Shown piece by piece: positions 52,754 to 61,924 of a DNA stretch of 64,000 nucleotides. Within the stretch, counting starts at the first letter, position 1. Every line of letters begins with the position of its first letter. Position numbers and translations under genes: made by a program. The DNA comes from Seribacter sp963934295. GTDB taxonomy: Bacteria; Verrucomicrobiota; Verrucomicrobiia; Opitutales; Seribacteraceae. The notes beneath the pieces were generated by a model. It searched no databases. It was not told the origin of the DNA and saw only the letters and a program-made list of their open reading frames with translations. Location: the NCBI GenBank assembly GCA_963934295.1, contig CAWVXY010000004.1, forward strand, positions 1 to 64,000, given 5' to 3'.

Positions 52754-54958
52754 ATGAAGTATTTTAAAATATTTCTTCTATTGGTAGGGAATTATTCTTA
52801 CACAGACCTACTTTTAGCAGACCTTAAAACTAAGCCCAACATCATACTCTTTATGGCTGATGACATGGGCATTGGGGATACTGATGCGTACCTTAATATC
52901 AGCCTCATTAAAGGATCTAAACCCGTTGGAAAAACTCTTAAAACTCCTAACATTGAAAAATTTGCCAAACAGGGAATTATTTTTACGGATGCCCATGCGC
53001 CGGCATCTATGTGTAGTTCCACTCGATATTCTCTCTTAACCGGGCGACTCGCACATCGGGCCTACCTTAAAAAACAGGGATGGCTCCCTCATGGTCCGAA
53101 CAGACCTATGATTCAGAAGGCTCTGACCACTCTACCCGAAATGCTCCAACGAAACGGCTACTACACTGGAGCTATCGGGAAATACCATGTCGGTATGGAT
53201 TTCGATGATGGCCATGGTCAGCCTGCGGATGAATTTGACTATAAAGATGTAGATTTCACAAAACCATTACTTGATGGCCCTACTCATCATGGATTCGATG
53301 AATTCTTTGGTGTCCCAGGAAATACTGAAGATTCTTTGGATACTGAACCAAGGATCTACATTCGTGATGACAAGTGGACTTTCACCGATCGTTCGAAAAT
53401 GCATTGGATGGGCATGAAACACAGAGCCGGCCAAATTCTCAGCGGACCGAACTGGGACCTATCTCAACTCGGACCCGATTTCCTCAAAGAAGGGCTCCAA
53501 TTCATTCAATTAGCATCTCAAAAACAAAAGCCGTTCTTTTTATACTATGTTCCTACCGCAAATCATTTCCAGAGAAACCAAAGCGGGGATTATGCAGTAC
53601 CAAAATTTTTGGATGGAAAGCCCGTTAAGGGAACGAGCAGGTATACGGATGGAACCAAAGGAACCGAGCGTGAAGACATGGTGATTGAAAATGACATAGC
53701 TTTTGGTGCACTGATTACAAAACTAGAAGAAACCAATGATCCACGAAATCCAGGTCATAAACTCATCGACAACACCTTAATCATTTTCACCAGCGATAAT
53801 GGGCCTAATGTCGGGGATAACGAAGGAACAAACCAGGAAAGCGGAGGGCTAAGAGGAAAAAAAGCCAAAATTTGGGAAGGGGGTCATCGGGTTCCTTTTA
53901 TTCTCTCTTGGAATGGAGTTTTTGAAAAAGGAAGAACCAATTCAAATTTGTTTTCTCTCACCGACCTGTTTTCCACTTTCGCAAGAATCATCGGGGACAA
54001 TCTGCATCCTACCGAAGCCCAAGATAGTCTTGACTCATTTGACTTTTGGAAAGATCCGGGACAAATGGATACAAGGCTCCGCTATTTTTTTTGCCACCTT
54101 GGTCCCCCCTTTGAAAACGACGCCATTGCGATCAGGCAATCCTCTCACAAGGTAATCATTCGGGGTGGATTAGCCCAACCCTGGGCACCAAATGGATCAA
54201 TGGGGTCGGCCCAGGAAATGGTAGCCTACGACTTAAAGAAAGATCCTTATGAAAAAAGTGATTTTTTTAACCTTTCGTCCTCGGCCGTTCCCCTCGCAGA
54301 AAATTTGCTTCAAATTCATAATCAGGGTTATTCTAGGGAACTCAATATTCCCCCAAGTTCAAACCTGATTATCGATGACGGTTGGAATAATTTAAGAAAT
54401 GATATCACCGGATCCATAGGATTTGAATTTAAACTCGTTGAAGACCAAATTATTACTCATTTAGGAATGTGGGATGATCATGACCGTGAATTGCCTATCC
54501 GTTCGGCGCGGGGTATTCCCACCGATCAAGACTCGGACTATCCCAGCCGATCGGGAAAAAAACCAAGAACCTTAAACTCCAAGCACTCTATCTGTTTGTG
54601 GGAAATCCAAAATTCTGCCCCAAAAAAAATCATTGGGATTGAAATTGGACCGCACAATCAAGGAATATTAGAGGAGGAATTCAGGTATATTCTTCTTGAA
54701 CAGAGTGTAAACCTGCCAGCTGATACTCATTTTATTCTCACCATGTCCACCACCGCTGGGGATGGTGATCATTTTCATGATGATGCATCATTCGATGGAC
54801 TTTCTCCAATTATTAATCCGTCGGTAACGATCCTAAAAAGCGTAATGTTTAGAAATTTGAATATGAACCAACCTTTACAGATTCCATCCTTTGCGGATCT
54901 TCATCCCGATTACTCAGCCCATCGGTTTCCTGTCGGCCCAACATTAAAATTCAAATAA
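52754..54958 (+). CDS. Secreted arylsulfatase-family protein with C-SSTR active-site motif and extra C-terminal domain
   Basis: 734 residues. Sulfatase domain (about 25-490): metal-binding MADDMG (Asp36, Asp37), the formylglycine site as CSSTRYSLLTGR with Cys87 and Arg91, IGKYHVGMD, and TSDNGPNVGD. Between Cys and Arg the usual proline is serine. The N-terminus MKYFKIFLLLVGNYSYTDLL is a weak signal peptide. After about residue 520 a second domain (SIGFEFKLVEDQIITHLGMW, FRYILLEQSVNLPADTHFIL) resembles DUF4082-type beta domains. The gene is likely to act on a sulfated polymer. It is 77 bases upstream of the GH127 gene. Confidence 0.85.
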   Translation: MKYFKIFLLLVGNYSYTDLLLADLKTKPNIILFMADDMGIGDTDAYLNISLIKGSKPVGKTLKTPNIEKFAKQGIIFTDAHAPASMCSSTRYSLLTGRLAHRAYLKKQGWLPHGPNRPMIQKALTTLPEMLQRNGYYTGAIGKYHVGMDFDDGHGQPADEFDYKDVDFTKPLLDGPTHHGFDEFFGVPGNTEDSLDTEPRIYIRDDKWTFTDRSKMHWMGMKHRAGQILSGPNWDLSQLGPDFLKEGLQFIQLASQKQKPFFLYYVPTANHFQRNQSGDYAVPKFLDGKPVKGTSRYTDGTKGTEREDMVIENDIAFGALITKLEETNDPRNPGHKLIDNTLIIFTSDNGPNVGDNEGTNQESGGLRGKKAKIWEGGHRVPFILSWNGVFEKGRTNSNLFSLTDLFSTFARIIGDNLHPTEAQDSLDSFDFWKDPGQMDTRLRYFFCHLGPPFENDAIAIRQSSHKVIIRGGLAQPWAPNGSMGSAQEMVAYDLKKDPYEKSDFFNLSSSAVPLAENLLQIHNQGYSRELNIPPSSNLIIDDGWNNLRNDITGSIGFEFKLVEDQIITHLGMWDDHDRELPIRSARGIPTDQDSDYPSRSGKKPRTLNSKHSICLWEIQNSAPKKIIGIEIGPHNQGILEEEFRYILLEQSVNLPADTHFILTMSTTAGDGDHFHDDASFDGLSPIINPSVTILKSVMFRNLNMNQPLQIPSFADLHPDYSAHRFPVGPTLKFK

Positions 54959-55035
54959 ACCCAAACCAAAAATATTAATTATTATATATAGAGTATAGTT
55001 GATATGTAATAATTTATACTATTACTCTCACATTT

Positions 55036-57501
55036 ATGAATGTTTTATCTGTTTCTAAACTTTGCTTCCTTTCTATTCTAGCTAGCCTTCAAGTCGTTGC
55101 ATCCATCAAGCCTGTTCCTTTTCACAAAGTTGAAATGACAAGCGAATTTTGGAGACCACGCCTAATAACTCAACGAAAAGTACTGGTACCTTTTGCCTTT
55201 GAAAAAACCGAACCTGGAGTGGCTCATTTACAGGCTGCTGCTGATTATCTTAAAGGAAAAAAAGTGGACAACCATCGCCCACACCGGTTTATCGATTCTG
55301 ACCTCTATAAAGTAATGGAAGGAGCTGCCTACTTAGCCCAATTACAAGATGACCCAGAACTTGAATCTCAATTCGATCGAATCGTGGAGGTCATTGCAGC
55401 CGCACAGGAACCGGACGGCTATCTTTACCCATCCCATACCACAAAGGTGGGGAGCGACAAAAACATGATGGGAAATAAGCCCTATACTTTCGTTGTGCAT
55501 AGCCACGAGCTCTACAACATGGGCCATCTTTACGAAGCGGCAATAGCCTATTTTCAGGCAACCGGGAAAGATAACCTTTTAAAAGTAGCCGAGAAGAATG
55601 CTGTCCATGTAAACCGAGTCTTTTTTGAAGGAGATCCAAATTACAATAATGGAAAACCAATCCGGCAAGCCCCCGGACATCAGGAAATGGAATTGGCCTT
55701 GGTAAAATTATCGAATGTTACCGGCAAGAAACTTTATCTCGAAATGGCCGAAAAATTCCTCGAGATCCGTGGAAAAACTTATGTTCCTGATGGAGAAGGC
55801 GTCATGTCTCCCACATACGCACAACAGCATGCTCCCTTGGAAAAACAAAGCGAGGCGGTCGGTCATGCGGTTCGGGCGACCTACTTATACGCGGCAATGG
55901 CTGACATTGCGGCGTTAAAACAAAAGAATTCTTACACCAAAGCTTTGCACCGTATTTGGGCAGATATTACCGACACCCGCATGCACATAACCGGAGGATT
56001 GGGTGCCGTTCATGGAATTGAGGGTTTCGGCCCACAGTATCTTTTACCCAATGCAGATGCCTTTAACGAAACCTGCGCCGCTGTGGGAAATGTACTCTTC
56101 AACTTCAGAATGTTTTTAGTTCATCAGGACGCAAAATACCTCGATGTTGCTGAAGTATCCCTGCTCAATAATGTGCTCGCTGCAGTCAATCTGGAAGGAA
56201 ATCGCTTCTTCTATGTCAACCCACTCGAAGCAGACGGAAAATATCCATTCAATCATGGAACCGCCGGCCGGGCTCCATGGTTTGGAACTGCATGTTGTCC
56301 GAGTAACATGGCCCGTCTTTTACCTCAGGTACAAGGGATGACCTATGCCCACAATGAAGAAAATCTTTATTTGGCGATGTATGCAGACACTTCCACAAGT
56401 TTAAAAATCGCCGGGACAGATTTAGCTATCAATCAAACAACGGACTACCCAAACGATGGGAAAATTAAGATTTCTCTTAATCCAAAAAAACCATCTAGCT
56501 TTAAGGTTCATCTTCGAATTCCCACCTGGGCAGGTAATCAGTTTGTACCTGGGAAACTTTATAAATATCTAAATCAAAAGAAAGAAATTTGGAGCCTCAC
56601 AGTCAACGGATCCAAGACCCAGGCCACAGTCGAAAAGGGATTTGCGATTATCGAACGGAAATGGAAAAAAGGAGATCAAATAATCCTTGATCTCCCCATG
56701 CCTTTACGAATTAATCAATGTGACAAACGGGTGGAGGAAAACCATAACCGCCTTGCATTCACACGGGGGCCTTTCGTTTTATGTGCTGAAGAAATTGATA
56801 ATGGTGGTGCGACCCAGCGCTTTTTTCTTAATCAAGAAAAAGTGGAAACGAAATATAATTTAACCAAAGTAAAACTTACCAGCGGATCTTTTTCGCAAAT
56901 CAAAACAATGGCTAATGCCGTTAATGAATCGGGAGGAGAGGAAGATAAAAGCCTATCCTTAATTCCCTATTATGCATGGAATAACCGTAAACCTGGATCC
57001 ATGACCATTTGGTTCCCCACGACTCCAAAACTTGCCGTTTTTGATCCTCACAGACTTCCTAAGAAAAGTGTATTTTCTAATATCAAAGCTTCCCACACCT
57101 CCGACTTGGATACCGTAAGTGCAGTCGGAGATGGCAAGGAACCAAAGTGGTCGAGTGGAAAAAACGTGCCACGCTGGACCAGTCGGCCACAGCTTGGAAA
57201 GAGTCAGTGGGTCGAAGGACACTTCCCAGAATCGAAAAAGGTTCGCGATATCGGAGTCTATTGGATGCAGGATCAACAGGATGTAAAATTTCCCAAAGAA
57301 TGGTCGCTTGAGATCAGACATGACGGGAAATGGAAACCTTTTGAATTATATGTCACAGATCGCTATGACAATCGTGCCAACCAATATAATGTCATTCACC
57401 CAGCTGCACCACTGACTTGTGATGCCATTCGGATTAACATGGTGCCTCAACCGGATGCCGCCGTGGGAATCCTCGAGGTGCAGGTCGCATTTGAAAAATA
57501 G
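55036..57501 (+). CDS. GH127-family beta-L-arabinofuranosidase-like enzyme, secreted
   Basis: 821 residues with a signal peptide (LCFLSILASLQVVASI). The (alpha/alpha)6 catalytic domain (DUF1680) carries the zinc-thiolate nucleophile site: Glu345 and Cys347 in NETCAAVG, Cys420 and Cys421 in GTACCPSNM, and the acid/base Glu329 in GIEGFGPQ, 16 residues before Glu345 as in Bifidobacterium HypBA1. A beta-sandwich follows, and the last 150 residues (WVEGHFPESKKVRDIGVYWM, WSLEIRHDGKWKPFELYV) look like a discoidin-type carbohydrate-binding domain. Predicted to release L-arabinofuranose, though the family also contains other specificities. Confidence 0.88.
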   Translation: MNVLSVSKLCFLSILASLQVVASIKPVPFHKVEMTSEFWRPRLITQRKVLVPFAFEKTEPGVAHLQAAADYLKGKKVDNHRPHRFIDSDLYKVMEGAAYLAQLQDDPELESQFDRIVEVIAAAQEPDGYLYPSHTTKVGSDKNMMGNKPYTFVVHSHELYNMGHLYEAAIAYFQATGKDNLLKVAEKNAVHVNRVFFEGDPNYNNGKPIRQAPGHQEMELALVKLSNVTGKKLYLEMAEKFLEIRGKTYVPDGEGVMSPTYAQQHAPLEKQSEAVGHAVRATYLYAAMADIAALKQKNSYTKALHRIWADITDTRMHITGGLGAVHGIEGFGPQYLLPNADAFNETCAAVGNVLFNFRMFLVHQDAKYLDVAEVSLLNNVLAAVNLEGNRFFYVNPLEADGKYPFNHGTAGRAPWFGTACCPSNMARLLPQVQGMTYAHNEENLYLAMYADTSTSLKIAGTDLAINQTTDYPNDGKIKISLNPKKPSSFKVHLRIPTWAGNQFVPGKLYKYLNQKKEIWSLTVNGSKTQATVEKGFAIIERKWKKGDQIILDLPMPLRINQCDKRVEENHNRLAFTRGPFVLCAEEIDNGGATQRFFLNQEKVETKYNLTKVKLTSGSFSQIKTMANAVNESGGEEDKSLSLIPYYAWNNRKPGSMTIWFPTTPKLAVFDPHRLPKKSVFSNIKASHTSDLDTVSAVGDGKEPKWSSGKNVPRWTSRPQLGKSQWVEGHFPESKKVRDIGVYWMQDQQDVKFPKEWSLEIRHDGKWKPFELYVTDRYDNRANQYNVIHPAAPLTCDAIRINMVPQPDAAVGILEVQVAFEK

Positions 57502-57521
57502 GTTTATTTTTACTTTTAGGT

Positions 57522-59855
57522 ATGATCTTTAGGTCACTCCAAGCCCGGCGCTTTTTTTTCTGTTTGGCTCTGCTTTCAGTATGCTCAAATGTATTCGCAA
57601 AAGAAAGTTCTCTCTGCGAAAAACTTGAGCAGTCTATTCAGGGAAGAAAGCACGGATTCTTAGCCGGTAACCTTGCCTATTACGTGGGAGGGTTTCATGC
57701 AAGTTGGGAATTAATAGAAGATGAAACCATTGGTCTTACCCATCCCTTTTACCATGATCTCCGAAGTCGTGGAGCCGGGTTGCTCAATAGTCAACTGTCT
57801 GGAAGTGAACATACAGGCGTTGGAAATGACTACCGGGGATGGGAATTCTACAAAGACACCCGTGTTCTGTACGGCAGTGTCATTATTAGGGACAAGGTAT
57901 ATAAACACCCCGCCCCCACTCGAATGAGTTGGCGACCGGATAAAATGATTTGTGAGTATGAAATAAATGGAGTCACCATTCGCGAGGAAAAGTTTATCAG
58001 TGCAAAAGACGCTGCTGCCTCAATCATCACATCCTCTGAACCAATTACCCTCAAATTTGAAGGGCACAGTTTTTATGTTCGTCACAGCGTTTCTTCGAAT
58101 GCCTCTGCTCGATACGACTCATCTACAAATTCGATTCTCATTCGCGAAGGGGGAACTGTTCGCTCCCTTCCCGACCCCGACCGACCTGAAAGAATTGGTC
58201 CTTGTGTTTATCAGGGGATGACCACTGCCCTCTCCTCCTCCAAAGACTTTTCTAAAACCCTGAAACTCGATCAGGATGACCGGGGCGTATGGAAATATTC
58301 TTTTGAAATTCCGTGCGACTCACAGGGAACTACTGTGTCTTGGTCCATGCACGATGATCAAAACATTGCCAAGAATACAGGCAGAGAAACCAGCCTCCTT
58401 GCACCGGCATTACTGAAAGAGAAAACTGTAGAGATGAATAATATTCTTGCTCAGGAAATCCCCCAGTTTCGCTGCAGTGATTCAAAATTTGAGGATATTT
58501 ATTACTACCTTTGGTCTCTTCATATGATGTATTACATCAATGTACAAAAAGGGTGGGAAATGGAAAATCATACCCAGTCTGCGGTGAATAACTTCCTCGG
58601 TATTCACCGGTATGATGCCTGCTTTCAAATAAAGGTGGGGGCATGGGCACGGGATAAGCCGAGGTTTGCCTACGGGAATGTGTTAACCTGGAAACACTTG
58701 GTAGAGAATGGCCGGTATCGGGAAACCAATGACGGTCATATTTTTCTCTCCGACAACAAGGGCGTTGGTTGGCACTCGGGTGCCTATGGTGGAGAATTAG
58801 CCGAACATGTCCTAGGGGCTTGGCAAATTTATCAACACACGGGCGATCGCGATTTTGTACGCAAGTGCTACCAGGGATATTTCCGCAAAGTTTTCTGGAA
58901 GAACTTGGTTGGATTTGCCATGAATGACGCAGAAGTGGGAAGAGCCCTTGAAAAAATGGCGGTAATTTCTGGAAATAATTCTGATGTCGACCATTGGAAA
59001 AAGCGAATCAACCAAGACCCAAAACACCTTCGACTTATGTTTGATCAACGCTGGGAAGCGAATGGACATAAAGATTATTTCATGGGTGGAAGAGATGGTA
59101 TGCTCATGACCACCGCTTTTTGGGCTATGCGTTCCAAGCACTTCCCCCGAGAATATGCGGAAAGATTGATTCACTCATGGGCCTTGAACAAAGAACGTGG
59201 ATTCTTCGGTGAGTTCTTTCCCTTAGCGATGGCAAAAAAATCAATGAGTCTTTTCAACTCTGCGGACGATCAGTCCTTTGGCTATACCCCGGATACAGCC
59301 TACTTCACCTTAGATGGAATCTTTCGCCAGGGATTCCCCAAAATTGCTTCCGATCTGACTCTTAATCACTTGGAAAATTATAACTTTCATAAGGAATGGG
59401 GAATTCCAGTGGCCCCGGAGGCTTACCGCCGTGACCTTGCTTTGTTTGGCGACCAATATTCCAATTTTAATGCCGGTAAAATCCTTCTCTTTATTGAAGG
59501 GTTGGCTGGCTTATCCTATTCAATCCCAGATAATGTATTGCATATTAAGGATTCCATGCCCACCCCTTGGGAATGGATGGAATTCGATATTCCCATAGGT
59601 AATCAAGATGGTTGGACCCAAGTTCGATTCGAACGCAAAAAAGGTTTCCTGGGAGAGAAGAAAAAATCGATTACTGTTTCCAACTGCCCACTTCGGGTTC
59701 AATTTGAGCCTTGGCTGGATCAAAGTGAACTTTCCCGGGATCCTCAATTGAACGGAGCCACTTTTACCGAGCAAAATGCAACCCATTCTGACTACCTGTC
59801 CTTTCTCGCCGATGAAAAGTCAGCCAAAACCTCAATTACTCTTTCTTTCAAATGA
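57522..59855 (+). CDS. Large secreted helical-toroid protein, probable glycoside hydrolase or lyase
   Basis: 777 residues; signal peptide FFFCLALLSVCSNVFA. The N-terminal 290 residues are beta-rich (EFYKDTRVLYGSVIIRDKVY, WRPDKMICEYEINGVTIREE), and about 310-680 are alpha-helical with aromatic and acidic surface stretches (MENHTQSAVNNFLGIHRYDA, GVGWHSGAYGGELAEHVLGA, DDQSFGYTPDTAYFTLDGIF), like (alpha/alpha)6 barrels of GH63/GH78/GH95-type enzymes. I do not recognise the exact family. It starts 20 bases after GH127 and its stop overlaps the following sulfatase start (ATGA), so it belongs to the same operon and most likely to the same glycan. Confidence 0.6.
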   Translation: MIFRSLQARRFFFCLALLSVCSNVFAKESSLCEKLEQSIQGRKHGFLAGNLAYYVGGFHASWELIEDETIGLTHPFYHDLRSRGAGLLNSQLSGSEHTGVGNDYRGWEFYKDTRVLYGSVIIRDKVYKHPAPTRMSWRPDKMICEYEINGVTIREEKFISAKDAAASIITSSEPITLKFEGHSFYVRHSVSSNASARYDSSTNSILIREGGTVRSLPDPDRPERIGPCVYQGMTTALSSSKDFSKTLKLDQDDRGVWKYSFEIPCDSQGTTVSWSMHDDQNIAKNTGRETSLLAPALLKEKTVEMNNILAQEIPQFRCSDSKFEDIYYYLWSLHMMYYINVQKGWEMENHTQSAVNNFLGIHRYDACFQIKVGAWARDKPRFAYGNVLTWKHLVENGRYRETNDGHIFLSDNKGVGWHSGAYGGELAEHVLGAWQIYQHTGDRDFVRKCYQGYFRKVFWKNLVGFAMNDAEVGRALEKMAVISGNNSDVDHWKKRINQDPKHLRLMFDQRWEANGHKDYFMGGRDGMLMTTAFWAMRSKHFPREYAERLIHSWALNKERGFFGEFFPLAMAKKSMSLFNSADDQSFGYTPDTAYFTLDGIFRQGFPKIASDLTLNHLENYNFHKEWGIPVAPEAYRRDLALFGDQYSNFNAGKILLFIEGLAGLSYSIPDNVLHIKDSMPTPWEWMEFDIPIGNQDGWTQVRFERKKGFLGEKKKSITVSNCPLRVQFEPWLDQSELSRDPQLNGATFTEQNATHSDYLSFLADEKSAKTSITLSFK

Positions 59856-61921
59856 TCTTTCAAAAAATCTGTCATTTGTTCCTTTTTTTCATTACGTGTA
59901 CTTTTTCCCTGCATGCGGAGAAACCAAATATTATTTTTGTATTGGCGGATGATTTGGGCTGGGCTGAATTGGGTTGCTATGGAAACACTTTTAATGAAAC
60001 CCCCAACCTGGATAAGCTAGCCAAGCAAGGAGTCCGCTTCACCCATGCCTATGCTGCGGCTCCTGTTTGCTCTCCTTACCGAGCCGCCCTGCTAACCGGT
60101 CAACACCCAGCCCGGGTGGGTATACTGGACTACCTCCGCCCAAATTCATCCAATGCCCTTCCGGTAAGCCAGCTAACCCTTCCCAAAATCCTAAAACGTA
60201 ATGGATATAAGACAGGTATGGTGGGTAAGTGGCACCTGACTGGATATAAATACCAGGATGCACAATTTGAGGTGCGACCCAAGGACCATGGTTTCGATTG
60301 GAATATTGGAAGTGAAATTAAGGGTGTGGGGAATGGGGCCAATTTTTGGCCTTATGTATTTCGTACCCAACCCATCTCATGGATAGATCTTCCAAATAAT
60401 CGAATGGGAAAAGAAGAATACTTAACCGACCGCTTGAACCTGGAAGCAGTTGATTTCATCGAGCGAAACAAAGAAAAGCCCTTCTTTCTCTACCTCAGCC
60501 ACTATGCACCTCATACGATTCTAAATGGTCGGCCCGACCTCGTAAAAAAATATCGGGAAAAACACACGCCTGGAAAAACAGACAGGACAAACTGTTACCT
60601 GTGCAAAGATGCGGGCTTCTCGGGAGAAGACTGTGAACATTGGGCACAGGATCATAACCCACACCTGGCTGCGATGCTTGAAAGCATTGACCACGGGGTT
60701 GGACTCCTGATGAAAAAACTCGATTCTCTTGGCATTGCAGAAAACACCATTTTCATTTTTTCCAGTGACAATGGAGGAGAAACTAATGTCACATCCAATG
60801 CCCCTCTTCGTGGCGGCAAAAGCCAGCTATATGAGGGTGGTATTCGGGTTCCGCTAATCGTTCGCTGGCCCGATGGAAATATCCCGCGAACCAAAACCTG
60901 TGCCCAGCCGGTGGTTAATCATGACTTTTACCCCACCCTCCTTGATGCAGCAGACATCAAACCCGATCCCAAGCAAAAACTGGATGGAGTATCCACTCTG
61001 GCCACTTGGCGAAATCCATCTTCCGCTGTCTCGCGTAAATCCCTGCATTGGCACTACCCATTGGATCGGCCTCACTTTCTTGGCGGAATCTCAAGTGGTG
61101 CCATCCGCCATGGGGATTGGAAACTAATTGAATACTTTGATCCTAAAAAGTTTGAACTTTTTAATCTGAAAAATGATCCGTCGGAAAAAACAAATCTTGC
61201 AGAATCCAAATCGGAAGTTGTTCAAAAACTATACCGTGACCTTAAGGTTTGGCGTGAAAAAATTGGTGCACAGATCCCGTCCCGACCTTTGCTTACTCAG
61301 ACACGAAATCTTCTTTTCGGTGAACATTTCTCTGAAGATCAGGTCAGTAAGAATTGGTTTTTTCAAAAAGAATGGCAGGTGGAAGGTGGAGTTCTATTAC
61401 GCAACCAAAAGGGAGGTACAAATAAACGGATTTTTTACAAAGATCCAAATTTCCAGGATGCTTTGATACGATTTGATTTTCAATTTAATGGAGCCACAGA
61501 TATTCGCTTAATCACGGGTTCAAATGATAGTTACAAGACCGTACTCCACATTCAAAAAGACATTTTTTTTATTCAAACCGAACAGGACAAAAGAGGGACA
61601 TGGTTTCCAACGAGACATGGCGAATGTGCTCACGATTTCAAAGAAGGCAAATGGTATACGATGACCATCGAATTTATCGATGATCATCTAGTTGCTCATC
61701 TCGACCACAAACACATGGTTTATGCAAAACACCCGATGATTAAAAAGCAACGGACTGATCTTGCTTTTCAGGTAGATCAGGCGGGAGCTTCCTTTGATAA
61801 CCTGCAGGTTTTTCAAGTTGGGCCGCATCCTGAACAAAATAATAATCTTGATCTAATTCAAGAGAATGAGGTTCGTAATCGTAATCTGTTAAAACATAGA
61901 AAGACCCTCGACGAGCAGTAA
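59852..61921 (+). CDS. Secreted sulfatase with C-terminal concanavalin-like domain
   Basis: 689 residues; signal peptide LFLFFITCTFSLHA. Sulfatase domain (about 23-460): FVLADDLGWAELGCYG, canonical formylglycine site CSPYRAALLTGQ with Cys73, GKWHLTG, APHTI, and SSDNGGE. An anaerobic-type or FGE maturation is needed. The C-terminal domain (from about 475: FSEDQVSKNWFFQKEWQVEG, ALIRFDFQFNGATDIRLITG) resembles DUF1080/LamG-type glucanase-like folds. Start overlaps the upstream gene by 4 bases and the stop is 3 bases before the DUF1549 gene. The substrate is not predictable beyond a sulfated glycan. Confidence 0.92.
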   Translation: MIFQKICHLFLFFITCTFSLHAEKPNIIFVLADDLGWAELGCYGNTFNETPNLDKLAKQGVRFTHAYAAAPVCSPYRAALLTGQHPARVGILDYLRPNSSNALPVSQLTLPKILKRNGYKTGMVGKWHLTGYKYQDAQFEVRPKDHGFDWNIGSEIKGVGNGANFWPYVFRTQPISWIDLPNNRMGKEEYLTDRLNLEAVDFIERNKEKPFFLYLSHYAPHTILNGRPDLVKKYREKHTPGKTDRTNCYLCKDAGFSGEDCEHWAQDHNPHLAAMLESIDHGVGLLMKKLDSLGIAENTIFIFSSDNGGETNVTSNAPLRGGKSQLYEGGIRVPLIVRWPDGNIPRTKTCAQPVVNHDFYPTLLDAADIKPDPKQKLDGVSTLATWRNPSSAVSRKSLHWHYPLDRPHFLGGISSGAIRHGDWKLIEYFDPKKFELFNLKNDPSEKTNLAESKSEVVQKLYRDLKVWREKIGAQIPSRPLLTQTRNLLFGEHFSEDQVSKNWFFQKEWQVEGGVLLRNQKGGTNKRIFYKDPNFQDALIRFDFQFNGATDIRLITGSNDSYKTVLHIQKDIFFIQTEQDKRGTWFPTRHGECAHDFKEGKWYTMTIEFIDDHLVAHLDHKHMVYAKHPMIKKQRTDLAFQVDQAGASFDNLQVFQVGPHPEQNNNLDLIQENEVRNRNLLKHRKTLDEQ

Positions 61922-61924
61922 AGT

